Of a stretch of 40,063 nucleotides of DNA, positions 22,482 through 30,132 are shown in pieces. The stretch's first letter is position 1, and every line of letters begins with the position of its first letter. Origin of the DNA: SB15 sp964639245 (GTDB lineage Bacteria > Chloroflexota > Anaerolineae > Aggregatilineales > J027); the NCBI GenBank assembly GCA_964639245.1, contig CAZXCU010000028.1, forward strand, positions 1-40,063, read 5' to 3'. The notes under the pieces are model-generated. The model made no database searches. It was given only the letters and a program-made list of their open reading frames with translations, and was not told the origin of the DNA. The translations under genes and the position numbers were made by a program.

Positions 22482-22865
22482 TTATTCGGCGTTCCGCATG
22501 AAGGTTGCCCACTCCTCAAACAGGGTTCGCAGTTTGGTTTCCACTTCCGGCGGAAAATTCACTTCGGCAAAAGCGTTGTTCATTAAGGCAATCCAACGGT
22601 CACGCGCCGCTTCATCAATCACAAACGGGGCATGGCGCATTCTTAGGCGGGGATGTCCCCGTTCCACAATATACGTTTTGGGGCCACCAAAGCGGAAAAT
22701 CAAAAAATCGCGCAGGCGTTTTTCTGCCCCTGCTAGGTCTTGCGCGGGATACATTTTCCCCAGAATATCATCCCGGGGAATCTGCTGATAGAACGCCGCG
22801 ACCAGACGGGTAAAGCCTTCCTCACCAATCAGCGCATAAACATTTTCTTCGGGTACATCACTCAT
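22482..22865 (-). CDS. Group II truncated hemoglobin
   Basis: A 127-residue globin of the 2-on-2 type. Diagnostic features are the helix AAFYQQIP with Tyr26 at B10, the block FGGPKTYIVERGHPRLRMRHAPF with the proximal His at about residue 78, and Trp91 at position G8 that marks group II. Such proteins bind oxygen or nitric oxide and are linked to redox and nitrosative stress. The ATG overlaps the arginase-like stop (TGA at 22862-22864), so translation is coupled to it. The two genes form an operon on the minus strand. Confidence 0.93.
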   Translation of the reverse strand: MSDVPEENVYALIGEEGFTRLVAAFYQQIPRDDILGKMYPAQDLAGAEKRLRDFLIFRFGGPKTYIVERGHPRLRMRHAPFVIDEAARDRWIALMNNAFAEVNFPPEVETKLRTLFEEWATFMRNAE

Positions 22866-23647
22866 TGTGTTTTTCCTATCACCGCCCGCGCCAACTGCAA
22901 CACCACGTCTAACTGTGCCTGCTGATTGTCTGTCCGATTCATTTCCCAGACGGTGACGGTTGCCGCCGCGATTTTTCCACTCACCGCTAAATAATTCAGC
23001 GCTTGCACCACGTCCTCAATTGAAGCGCCGTTCGGTTCGGCATAACTGGTGGCGGGAAAAATACTGGCATCCAGCACATCCGTATCCACATGCACATACA
23101 GGGGTTTGTCCGGCAAAGGCGTTTTTAACACATCTTCAACACGGGTAAGATGCGTAATCTGACTGTTTTTAACCGCATCCGCTTCGGCAGGGTCAAGATT
23201 GCGGGCATCGGTCAAAATCACACCGGATTCATCCAACGGCGCTAACCCGATATTGTCCAGATAGGAAGTATCGCCCCGCCCCACCAGCATGGCTAAAGGC
23301 ATCCCGCCAATAAACCCGCTAGGCGTGGTTGCGGGGGTATTAAAATCGCCATGTGCGTCAAACCAGACGATACCCGCGTTTGGCTTGCCTACCCCCTTGA
23401 CCGCGCCGATGCTGCCCATGCAGCTTGCCCCAAAAATCAACGGCAAATGGTTGGGGTGGGCTTGCATCGTTTCCGCCAACGCCGCGTTGACAGCATCGAG
23501 GGGACGGTCATAAGCCGCAAAATTCGGCTGAATTTCCACCCATTCCGCGCCGTTTGCTTCGACAAAGCCACTCGTTTTTATTAACTCCATCGGGTTTTCG
23601 GTCAGACGTTCGCCAAATGGGTAGGGATTGCTAATACATAGAATCAT
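22862..23647 (-). CDS. Arginase/agmatinase-family protein with altered metal motif
   Basis: About 261 residues from ATG 23647; the TTG at 23668 overlaps the preceding gene. The second metal motif WFDAHGDFN and third VHVDTDVLD of ureohydrolases are intact. The first, normally GGDH, is GASC, so a His ligand is missing as in some actinobacterial and Chloroflexota members where Cys takes its place. The remaining fold (GASCMGSIGAVKGV, GGMPLAMLVGRG, AAATVTVWEMN) fits a ureohydrolase, perhaps of guanidino acid or formimino substrate, or a relative with a single metal. The product cannot be named. It is coupled to the globin gene. Confidence 0.8.
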   Translation of the reverse strand: MILCISNPYPFGERLTENPMELIKTSGFVEANGAEWVEIQPNFAAYDRPLDAVNAALAETMQAHPNHLPLIFGASCMGSIGAVKGVGKPNAGIVWFDAHGDFNTPATTPSGFIGGMPLAMLVGRGDTSYLDNIGLAPLDESGVILTDARNLDPAEADAVKNSQITHLTRVEDVLKTPLPDKPLYVHVDTDVLDASIFPATSYAEPNGASIEDVVQALNYLAVSGKIAAATVTVWEMNRTDNQQAQLDVVLQLARAVIGKTQ

Positions 23648-23652
23648 AGGTT

Positions 23653-23943
23653 TTACTTTTTTCTCCAATAGGCTGCTTCGCTTTTTTCGCCGAAAATATT
23701 TGGACTTTGCACATTTTTTACCTTTTCAATTAAGTCAGGAAAATTGTGAAGTCGCCTTGCTAACTCGGCATGAGCTGCTCTAAATGGAGTTTTATCATCT
23801 TCATGGCGTGCTAAGACTTTAATATATAAACCTTGATACTGTTGAGCAAGAACAAGAATAAAATCATGCGAATCGAATTCTGATTTCATTTTTTTGATGA
23901 TTTCAGGGTAATGTTTCTCAATTAAATCAAAAGTATCACTCAT
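23653..23943 (-). CDS. Hypothetical protein, second gene of a small AT-richer cassette
   Basis: A 96-residue soluble protein beginning MSDTFDLIEKHYPEIIKKMK, with a middle strand-helix section ILVLAQQYQGLYIKVLARHE and a basic end SEAAYWRKK. AAAGGA 9 nt upstream supports the ATG. Lysine-rich, AT-richer codons stand out from the GC-rich neighbours, as in the preceding 81-residue gene. It starts 26 bp after that gene. I know no family for it; it resembles in size and pairing the effector of a toxin-antitoxin or endonuclease module, but this is inference. Confidence 0.7.
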   Translation of the reverse strand: MSDTFDLIEKHYPEIIKKMKSEFDSHDFILVLAQQYQGLYIKVLARHEDDKTPFRAAHAELARRLHNFPDLIEKVKNVQSPNIFGEKSEAAYWRKK

Positions 23944-23969
23944 TGTAAAATCCTTTCATGATCAATGAT

Positions 23970-24215
23970 CTAACAGCGATTTTCTTGCACATGCCCTTTA
24001 AGCAAAATGATAAAATGGTTCATCTTTTCCATTTCATCCAATTCATCATGCTCCTCAGGAGTCAAACCACCTTCCCGATTTTTGTTGAGCAAGTAACGCA
24101 AGCGTTCCTGTAAAGCATCGGAGGCTTGGTAGGCCAAAATTGATTCTGGTGTGGGTGAAGTCGCTAAAAATTGGGATATTTCCTCAGCCGCGCTGATAAT
24201 TTCAAGGGTACTCAT
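23970..24215 (-). CDS. Hypothetical protein, antitoxin-like small acidic helix protein
   Basis: An 81-residue acidic protein that ends with a helix block LLNKNREGGLTPEEHDELDE and MNHFIILLKGHVQ. Proteins with this N-R-E-G-x-L-T-x-E-E pattern occur widely in cyanobacteria and Chloroflexota, often upstream of a nuclease or small partner, as here. AAAGG before ATG 24215 supports the start. It probably forms a two-gene operon with the 96-residue gene. An antitoxin-like role is an inference from size, charge and pairing. Confidence 0.75.
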   Translation of the reverse strand: MSTLEIISAAEEISQFLATSPTPESILAYQASDALQERLRYLLNKNREGGLTPEEHDELDEMEKMNHFIILLKGHVQENRC

Positions 24216-24285
24216 ACTTTATGCCTTTTGTTGTTTTGATTATAACGGAAATAAGGAATGGCATTAGGAAGATAAATCACCTTAT

Positions 24286-25821
24286 TCATTCGTTTCTCCG
24301 TTGAAAGGCCATCATCCCCTCCCCATAATAATCGGTGGGGATAAATTCAATCAATTCATACTGTTCCAGAAAGCGCGGGTCACGCATCAACCCCTCACGC
24401 ACAAAAATTTCCATGACTACCACAAAATCGGGCTGACGGTCTAAAACCAAGTCCGGCGGTATCGCATAATTCGAGTCCTCCGCTTGAAGCGCTTCGAGCA
24501 AGTCAGAATCGTAATAATTTTTTTCGTGTTCAGTCACAAGGCCAATCGTGTCAAAAATATGAGCGCGGCTGTAAAACCCGAACGCACCAATATCCCCCGC
24601 CGCAATCACCGTTGCCTCATTCACCCCATACTTTTCACGCAGCAACTGCGCCATGTCCTGATAGTGCATTTCGAGTTCATGAAAAGCCATGCGTGGGGCA
24701 GGCGTTTTAGGCGTATGGTCAGGCGAGGGAGTCCAGCCATTCAGCGAAAAAAAGACCGTCAGCGCGGCGACCCCGATGAGCATGTTTTGCCCTAGTTTTT
24801 GCTTTTCTGGCGGAAACAAACGCACCAGTGCATAGACTCCACACCCAATCGCTAGAAAATAGGCCGGTAAGGGCGGCACAAGATACCAGCGAAAAATCAA
24901 GGGATTCGCCAGCGAAAAAACCAGCGCATAAATCCACGGATAAATCAAAATCGGTAGGGCGCGAAGCTGACTCCGCAGTCCCACCAGCGCCAGAAAAGGG
25001 TACAAAATAATCCCGATGACACCCACCGCCGCTTGTAATGCACCGGGTAAAATTGGCCCCTGAAAGGGAAAGGCATACAGCGCCACAAATTCAAATAATC
25101 CCTGTGCGGCAGACAGCAGGTAAACATCCTCTTTTGCGCCAATCGTTTTGGGAATCGGGCTGCCAAAATAAGCGGTAGCAAAAATCAGCCAAGGTGCGAT
25201 GACCAACAAACCAACTGCCCACGTTTGCAAAGGCAGTTTTTTATAAATGGTAACCTCGGATGATTCACGCAGATGTTGAATCAACTGAAAGAGCAGCAAA
25301 GGCAGCGCCCACAACAACGCATCGGGACGAGTCAATACACCTAGCGCACACAACGCTCCCAACCAGCGCGGACGATGGGTCAAAAAACTGTACCATGCGC
25401 CAAGCATAAACAGGTTATGCACGCTGGTTTCCATCCCGCCAATTGCAAAGGTGACCGAATAGGGAGACAGCGCCCACAGCAGCGCTACCCAGCCTGCCAC
25501 CAGTTGATTTTTGGTCAACAGCAGCGCGATCAAAAATAAGAAAACGACCCCCGCGGCATCCGCGAAAGCATTGAGAATCAACGCATAGAGGGGATAATTT
25601 TCTCCGAAAAGCCCCCCCGCCAGTGCCATCACCCCCGCATAAAGCGGCGTGGTGGTGCCGAGAATCTTTTCGCCAGCGTTATAAACAAACCCTTCGCCAG
25701 CCACAATATTCCGGCTGTAACGGAAGGTGATGAAAGCGTCGTCTACGGTGCGTGGTTGGGGGAGGAGTCGCGCAAACAGCGCCACCCCCACCAGCAGCAC
25801 AAGCAAGGCGCGTTGGTTCAT
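24286..25821 (-). CDS. GT-C glycosyltransferase (ArnT/arabinosyltransferase-like)
   Basis: A 511-residue polytopic membrane enzyme. The first outer loop carries TVDDAFITFRYSRNIVAGEG with the Asp pair at 27-28, then YNAGEKILGTTTPLYAG, the hallmark of the GT-C group that includes mycobacterial arabinosyltransferases and bacterial PMT-like enzymes. About ten membrane segments precede a C-terminal exterior domain from residue 370 with AAGDIGAFGFYSRAHIFDTIG. It would move a sugar from a polyprenyl carrier to an acceptor outside the membrane. The ATG overlaps the response-regulator stop by 4 bp, a notable coupling. Confidence 0.85.
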   Translation of the reverse strand: MNQRALLVLLVGVALFARLLPQPRTVDDAFITFRYSRNIVAGEGFVYNAGEKILGTTTPLYAGVMALAGGLFGENYPLYALILNAFADAAGVVFLFLIALLLTKNQLVAGWVALLWALSPYSVTFAIGGMETSVHNLFMLGAWYSFLTHRPRWLGALCALGVLTRPDALLWALPLLLFQLIQHLRESSEVTIYKKLPLQTWAVGLLVIAPWLIFATAYFGSPIPKTIGAKEDVYLLSAAQGLFEFVALYAFPFQGPILPGALQAAVGVIGIILYPFLALVGLRSQLRALPILIYPWIYALVFSLANPLIFRWYLVPPLPAYFLAIGCGVYALVRLFPPEKQKLGQNMLIGVAALTVFFSLNGWTPSPDHTPKTPAPRMAFHELEMHYQDMAQLLREKYGVNEATVIAAGDIGAFGFYSRAHIFDTIGLVTEHEKNYYDSDLLEALQAEDSNYAIPPDLVLDRQPDFVVVMEIFVREGLMRDPRFLEQYELIEFIPTDYYGEGMMAFQRRNE

Positions 25822-26192
25822 TGATTGGAGGTATCGGGGCGGAACTGGTCTAATAAATCGAGCAGGGATTGCGGCGAAATCGGCTTGACCATATACAAGT
25901 CCGAACCAACATCAAAACTACGTTGTTCATATTCCTGAAAGTCGTAAGCGGTCAGTGCCACAATCGGCACACTCACCCCATGCCGCCGCAGCAATGCCGT
26001 AAAATCCAACCCGTCCATCACACCTTCACCCAAATGAATATCCGTGATAATCAGGTCAAATTTATCCAATTCTTCGCTGTCTATCGCTGTTTCAGCATCG
26101 GGGTAACTGGAAAGTTCATCGCCACTCATTTGGATGACCCGTTCCACAAAGGCCAGATTCGCGGGGTTATCTTCTATGTATAAGACTCGCAT
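25818..26192 (-). CDS. Single-domain response regulator
   Basis: A 124-residue receiver domain with no output domain. The acidic pocket is Glu7-Asp8, the phosphoacceptor Asp51 in LIITDIHLGEG, the switch Thr81 in VALTAYD, and Lys103 in MVKPIS; all are standard. Such proteins act by protein-protein contact or as phosphate relays. There is no kinase in the immediate neighbourhood; the orphan histidine kinase at 12008-13162 is a possible partner, unproven. The stop codon overlaps the start of the glycosyltransferase gene, so the two are translated together. Confidence 0.93.
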   Translation of the reverse strand: MRVLYIEDNPANLAFVERVIQMSGDELSSYPDAETAIDSEELDKFDLIITDIHLGEGVMDGLDFTALLRRHGVSVPIVALTAYDFQEYEQRSFDVGSDLYMVKPISPQSLLDLLDQFRPDTSNQ

Positions 26193-26378
26193 GAGCTACT
26201 CAATTCAATCAGATAATTTCGACATAGGCATTGTATAACACTTATTTTAACGAAGGAAGGAAGTCTCATAAATCCTTGCAAAATTCACTGAATTTTTCAT
26301 ACAGTTGGCACAAAGTTGGATTCATCGGGTAGGCGAAAAATTGTGTACCATGAACAAAACTCAAGAAAGTGAACAGCG

Positions 26379-27788
26379 ATGCAAAGGCAAGTTTTTTTAC
26401 TGCTCATGCTGGTTTTATTGGCCTCGACCCTCACCGCCCAAGAACCGGGACTCGGCGACTCGCTGTATCCCAATTTTGGCAACAGTGGCTATGATGTGCA
26501 GCACTATACCCTCGATTTAACGGTAGACATGCCCTCCAGTGAAATTACCGAAGGGGTTGCCATCCTTCAAGCCACCGCCACGAACGACCTTCCCTCCCTC
26601 AATCTGGATTTTATCGGTTTTGAGATTAGCACGGTGACTATCAATGGTGAAGCTGTCGAATTGAGCCGTGATGGGCAAGAATTAACCCTCTTGCCTGCTG
26701 AAACGATTCCGGCAGGCACAGAATTTGAAGTGGCTGTTACCTATAGTGGTATACCAGAGGAAATGACTTCTGTAGCAATTCCCGTCCTGACCGGATGGGT
26801 GATTGCCGAAGACCGGGTATTTGTCCTGAGCGAGCCGGACGGCGCAGCCAATTATTATCCTGTGAATGACCACCCCCTTGATAAAGCCGCGTATACCTTC
26901 ATCGTGACCGTCCCCACACCATATGAAGTCGCTGCCAACGGTCTCTTGGAAAGTGTCATCGAAAATGGCAACAGCACCACCACCTATACGTTTAACGCCG
27001 ATGACGAAATGGCAAGTTACCTGACCACCATCAATATTGGTGATTTTGACCTCGAAGAAAGTACCTCCCCCGATGGTGCGCCGATTCGTAATTATTTTGC
27101 CGCCAGCCTGACCGATGCCGAACGCCAGCTTTTTGCCCGTCAAGGTGAGATGCTCGATTTTTATGCCGATTTGATTGCCCCCTACCCCTTTGATGTGTAC
27201 GGGGTGGTCGTGATGGATGTCCCCGTTGGGACAGCGCTGGAAACCCAGACCCTTTCTATTTTTGGCGTTGACCAGATTTCGGTAGAGGATGTCGAAGGGA
27301 CAGAAGCGGTGGTGGCACATGAACTGCTCCATCAATGGTTTGGCAACAGCGTCAGTGTGGCAGATTGGAGCGACATCTGGCTCAACGAAGGTTTTGCCAC
27401 CTACGGCGAAGCGCTCTGGCTGGAACATGATCTGGGGTCAGAAGCGCTGGATAAATGGGTAACAGCCGTTTATCAATCGGTTGCCGCGTCGGTGGATTTT
27501 ATTTCCCCGCCCGGACAGCCCCCCGCCGATGATTTGTTCAATGATGGGGTGTATAGCTGGGGGGCATTGGCGCTTCATGCCTTGCGTTTAGAAATCGGCG
27601 ACGATGCCTTTTTTGAACTGCTCCGCACCTACTATGACCGCTACCAATTTGGCAACGCCAGCACCGACGATTTTATTGCGGTGGCAGAAGAAATCAGCGA
27701 ACAGGATTTGCAGGAATTTTTCGAGAGCTGGCTCTATAGCGACACTCTGGCAGACATCCCGCAAATGGGACTGTCGGCAGCAGAATAA
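26379..27788 (+). CDS. Secreted M1-family aminopeptidase-like metallopeptidase
   Basis: A 469-residue protein with an N-terminal signal peptide (RQVFLLLMLVLLASTLTAQ, likely cleaved after LTA). The beta-rich N-terminal domain resembles M1 peptidases (YDVQHYTLDLTVDMP, NYYPVNDHPLDKAAYTF). The gluzincin motif is HELLHQWFG with His314, Glu315 and His318, and the third ligand is Glu337 in LNEGFATYGE. It is short compared with full-length aminopeptidases, ending soon after the helical catalytic domain, so it is a two-domain member. The GAMEN-like exopeptidase segment is replaced by GTALETQTLS. It is probably exported to digest peptides. Confidence 0.92.
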   Translation: MQRQVFLLLMLVLLASTLTAQEPGLGDSLYPNFGNSGYDVQHYTLDLTVDMPSSEITEGVAILQATATNDLPSLNLDFIGFEISTVTINGEAVELSRDGQELTLLPAETIPAGTEFEVAVTYSGIPEEMTSVAIPVLTGWVIAEDRVFVLSEPDGAANYYPVNDHPLDKAAYTFIVTVPTPYEVAANGLLESVIENGNSTTTYTFNADDEMASYLTTINIGDFDLEESTSPDGAPIRNYFAASLTDAERQLFARQGEMLDFYADLIAPYPFDVYGVVVMDVPVGTALETQTLSIFGVDQISVEDVEGTEAVVAHELLHQWFGNSVSVADWSDIWLNEGFATYGEALWLEHDLGSEALDKWVTAVYQSVAASVDFISPPGQPPADDLFNDGVYSWGALALHALRLEIGDDAFFELLRTYYDRYQFGNASTDDFIAVAEEISEQDLQEFFESWLYSDTLADIPQMGLSAAE

Positions 27789-27842
27789 TTTTTAACAAGA
27801 CCATTTTGGGCGGGAAAACCTCTCGCCCTATCCTGACTTTAA

Positions 27843-27972
27843 TAACCTTCGGTTAGGTTTTAGAATTTGTCGGACGGCATCTATGCCGTCCCTACGAATT
27901 TGCTAGGGTGGATTTCCCGTAGGGACGTGATATATCGCGTCCGTGTTTTTACAAATATTTTCCGAAGGTTAC
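27843..27972. repeat. MITE-like element, family B copy 2
   Basis: Ends ATAACCTTCGG (27842-27852) and CCGAAGGTTAC (27962-27972). The interior matches the first copy at 4681-4811 in order and nearly base for base, including GGACGGCATCTATGCCGTCC and GATATATCGCGT. Its right end extends to within 24 bp of the start of the acetyltransferase at 27997. Confidence 0.9.
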
Positions 27973-27996
27973 TTTTATTACGGAGAGATTTTGACC

Positions 27997-28488
27997 ATGA
28001 CCAGCATCCGACGGGCAACACTTGAGGATTTACCCGCCATCACCGCCATTTATAACGAGGCCATTTTAAACACCACCGCCACCTTTGACACGACTCCCAA
28101 AACGCATGAGGAACAGGTCGGATGGTTCGCGCATCATGATGAAAAACACCCCGTTTTAGTCGCCGCAAATGAAGCGGGTGAGGTCATCGGGTGGGCTAGC
28201 ATCAGCGAATGGTCAAGCCGTTGTGCTTACGCGGAAACGGGCGAAGTTTCGGTCTATGTAGCGGCTGACCAGCGCGGCAAGGGCATCGGACGCGCCCTGC
28301 TGCACGCCCTCGACTCCACTGCACATGAATTGGGTTATCATAGCCTGCTGGCACGCATCGCCGAAGGCAACCAGACCAGCATCCACTTGCATGAGGCCGT
28401 TGGATTCGGCTTGGTGGGGGTGATGAAAGAAGTCGGTAGCAAATTTGGCAAGCGCCTAGATGTGCATTTGATGCAAAAAATGTATTAG
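27997..28488 (+). CDS. GNAT acetyltransferase, phosphinothricin acetyltransferase-like
   Basis: Taken from ATG 27997, with GGAGAG 11 nt ahead; the frame runs further back into the repeat, which is an artefact. The 163-residue protein begins TSIRRATLEDLPAITAIYNE, then WFAHHDEKHPVLVA, YAETGEVSVYVAADQRGKGIGRALL (the pyrophosphate-binding loop R-G-K-G-I-G, quoted in outline) and HEAVGFGLVGVMKEVGSKFG. This order is typical of Bar/PAT-like N-acetyltransferases, which acetylate small amines. The exact substrate is unknown. Because the repeat abuts the 5' end, it could affect transcription. Confidence 0.9.
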   Translation: MTSIRRATLEDLPAITAIYNEAILNTTATFDTTPKTHEEQVGWFAHHDEKHPVLVAANEAGEVIGWASISEWSSRCAYAETGEVSVYVAADQRGKGIGRALLHALDSTAHELGYHSLLARIAEGNQTSIHLHEAVGFGLVGVMKEVGSKFGKRLDVHLMQKMY

Positions 28489-28546
28489 CAACTCACCCCG
28501 TTGGTTTCCCGTATAAGCAGATAGCAAATACGCATGGAGACAACAG

Positions 28547-29461
28547 ATGAACGCTGTCATTTATACAAAATATGGGTCGCCCGATGTGCTGCGGCTGGCA
28601 GAGGTGGAAAAACCAACCCCCAAAGACCATGAAGTGCTGGTGAAAGTTCGCGCCACCACCGTGACCGCCGGCGATACCCGGATGCGAAGTTTTACCGTGC
28701 CGCTTGCTCAATGGGTGTTTGCCCGCTTGTATCTGGGCGTGACCAAACCGCGCCGCGCCATTCTTGGCATGGAATTGGCGGGGGAAGTCGTGGCGACAGG
28801 CAAATCAGTGACCCAGTTTAAGCCGGGCGATGCCATTTTTGCCTTAACCATGGCAGCAGGTTTTGGGGGGTATGCCGAGTACAAATGTCTGCCAGAAAAA
28901 GGATACACCACCCTCAAGCCCCATAACCTCAGTTTTGAAGAAGCGGCTGCCCTTCCGGTGGGGGGACTGACGGCTTTGGGCATGGTCAGAAAAACCAATA
29001 TTCAACGCGGACAAAAAGTCCTCATCTACGGCGCATCCGGCAGCGTGGGAACATTTGCCATTCAGATTGCCAAACATGCTGGCGCAGAAGTCGTGGGGGT
29101 TTGCAGCACCGCCAATGTTGACCTTGTAAAATCCTTAGGCGCAGACCGGGTGATTGATTACACCAAAGAAGAGGTGGCTCGAAACAGCGACTCGTATGAT
29201 GTGATTCTGGATGCGGTTGGCAAAGCCGATGCCGCGCACCTGAAAAAAGCGCTTCAACCCAATGGCACATACCTTTCCGTCATTCATTTTTCGGACAAAC
29301 CCAAACCAGAAGCCATGCTCACGCTTAAAGAGATGGCAGAACAGGGGCATCTCCGCGTGGTGATTGACCGCCAGTACCCGATGGCGCAAATTGTCGAAGC
29401 CCATGAATATGTGGATAAGGGGCATAAACGGGGTAATGTGATTATTCGTGTTCCCGGATAA
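28547..29461 (+). CDS. Zinc-independent MDR quinone oxidoreductase-like
   Basis: A 304-residue member of the medium-chain dehydrogenase superfamily, without zinc ligands in the expected places. Key features are YGSPDVLRLAEV at the start, GMELAGEVVATGKSV, LPVGGLTALGMVRKTNIQRGQ, the NADPH-binding loop IYGASGSVGTFAIQIAKHAG (about 163-182), and LVKSLGADRVIDYTKE. It reduces quinones or unsaturated ketones with NADPH. The ATG is preceded by a weak GGAG. It stands 58 bp after the acetyltransferase gene on the same strand and may be co-transcribed. Confidence 0.9.
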   Translation: MNAVIYTKYGSPDVLRLAEVEKPTPKDHEVLVKVRATTVTAGDTRMRSFTVPLAQWVFARLYLGVTKPRRAILGMELAGEVVATGKSVTQFKPGDAIFALTMAAGFGGYAEYKCLPEKGYTTLKPHNLSFEEAAALPVGGLTALGMVRKTNIQRGQKVLIYGASGSVGTFAIQIAKHAGAEVVGVCSTANVDLVKSLGADRVIDYTKEEVARNSDSYDVILDAVGKADAAHLKKALQPNGTYLSVIHFSDKPKPEAMLTLKEMAEQGHLRVVIDRQYPMAQIVEAHEYVDKGHKRGNVIIRVPG

Positions 29462-29489
29462 GGGGTTCGTTTAACCATGAAAGTGCCGT

Positions 29490-29507
29490 GGGGGAATTGA
29501 TTCCCCC
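29490..29507. repeat. Short perfect palindrome after the MDR gene
   Basis: GGGGGAAT-TG-ATTCCCCC, 29 bp after the stop codon. It could terminate the transcript, but no T tract follows and it resembles the cores of dispersed repeats. Confidence 0.5.
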
Positions 29508-29547
29508 GCTACGCATACAAAGTCATCTCATACACATTAACTTTTTA

Positions 29548-29691
29548 ACTCACCTTACGCAGAATAGCGTTTTGAGGATATTTTTTGACCCCACCTTGCC
29601 TTCGGCTTCCCGTCCGCAAGCTGCCCTGTTTGTCCCCAAAGCATTGGGGAGGGATTGAGGGTGGGGATTTTCCGCATTGCGTAAGGTGAGT
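29548..29691. repeat. MITE-like element, family A copy 2
   Basis: Ends ACTCACCTTACGCA (29548-29561) and TGCGTAAGGTGAGT (29678-29691). The interior carries AATCCC/GGGATT sequence, CCCAAAGCATTGGGG (about 29636-29650) and GCCTTCGGCTTCC. It is the inverse of the copy at 2446-2568 with a 20-bp insertion. No coding capacity. Confidence 0.88.
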
Positions 29692-29751
29692 TTTTAATTC
29701 GGATGCTCTTTAACGCCGTCCTTTAGGGGTTTCACTTTTAAACACAGCTAG

Positions 29752-29817
29752 TGTACGGGTGGGTCTGTGACCCACACCCTTTCCCTTGCGGGGCGGGTCA
29801 CAGACCACGCCCGTACA
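29752..29817. repeat. Long imperfect inverted repeat
   Basis: TGTACGGGTGGGTCTGTGAC at 29752-29771 is matched by GTCACAGACCACGCCCGTAC and a final A at 29797-29817, with few mismatches, around a short GC-rich loop. It would form a strong cruciform or hairpin and resembles a further family of dispersed element. Confidence 0.75.
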
Positions 29818-30028
29818 TTTTCCATTTTATGTTATTAAAGCGTATTAGGCTGACTGAAAAAATAACCTATTACCCACCTAAAACACCCATGTCATTTGAG
29901 AGATGCAGCAATGGCCTTGCAAAATATCTATCGGCACTCTTAAAATTGCATCCCGTTAGCACCTGTCTTATCCTTTACATTATTTTTTCCTAATGGCTTA
30001 TGCCTAACTGCTAACCCCCGATTCGGTG

Positions 30029-30061
30029 ATTTCTGTCACAAGTATCCAGTAATCTCTGTCA
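30029..30061. promoter_or_regulatory. Direct repeats upstream of the nitronate monooxygenase-like gene
   Basis: ATTTCTGTCA (30029-30038) and ATCTCTGTCA (30052-30061) are spaced by 23 bp, about two DNA turns, about 70-100 bp before the ATG at 30133. They could be sites for an activator. AAGGAG (30121-30126) is the ribosome binding site. I see no clear promoter core. Confidence 0.4.
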
Positions 30062-30132
30062 TGTGACCGTATCTTTAGAATGGGGTACTGTGTTCTTTTA
30101 AGCATTAACGAACGAATCTAAGGAGAAAGCAC

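Noticed and set aside
26682..27428. A 248-codon minus-strand frame within the M1 peptidase gene
   Set aside because: It lies opposite the HELLH and NEGFATYGE motifs of a well-supported gene and shows no conserved pattern of its own.
27943..27996. An 18-codon extension of the acetyltransferase into the repeat
   Set aside because: The GNAT fold begins at TSIRRATLEDLP after ATG 27997 with its own ribosome binding site; the extension is translated repeat sequence.
29751..29993. An 80-codon frame on the + strand
   Set aside because: It starts inside the long inverted repeat at 29752-29817, has no ribosome binding site, and its sequence looks like translated repeat.
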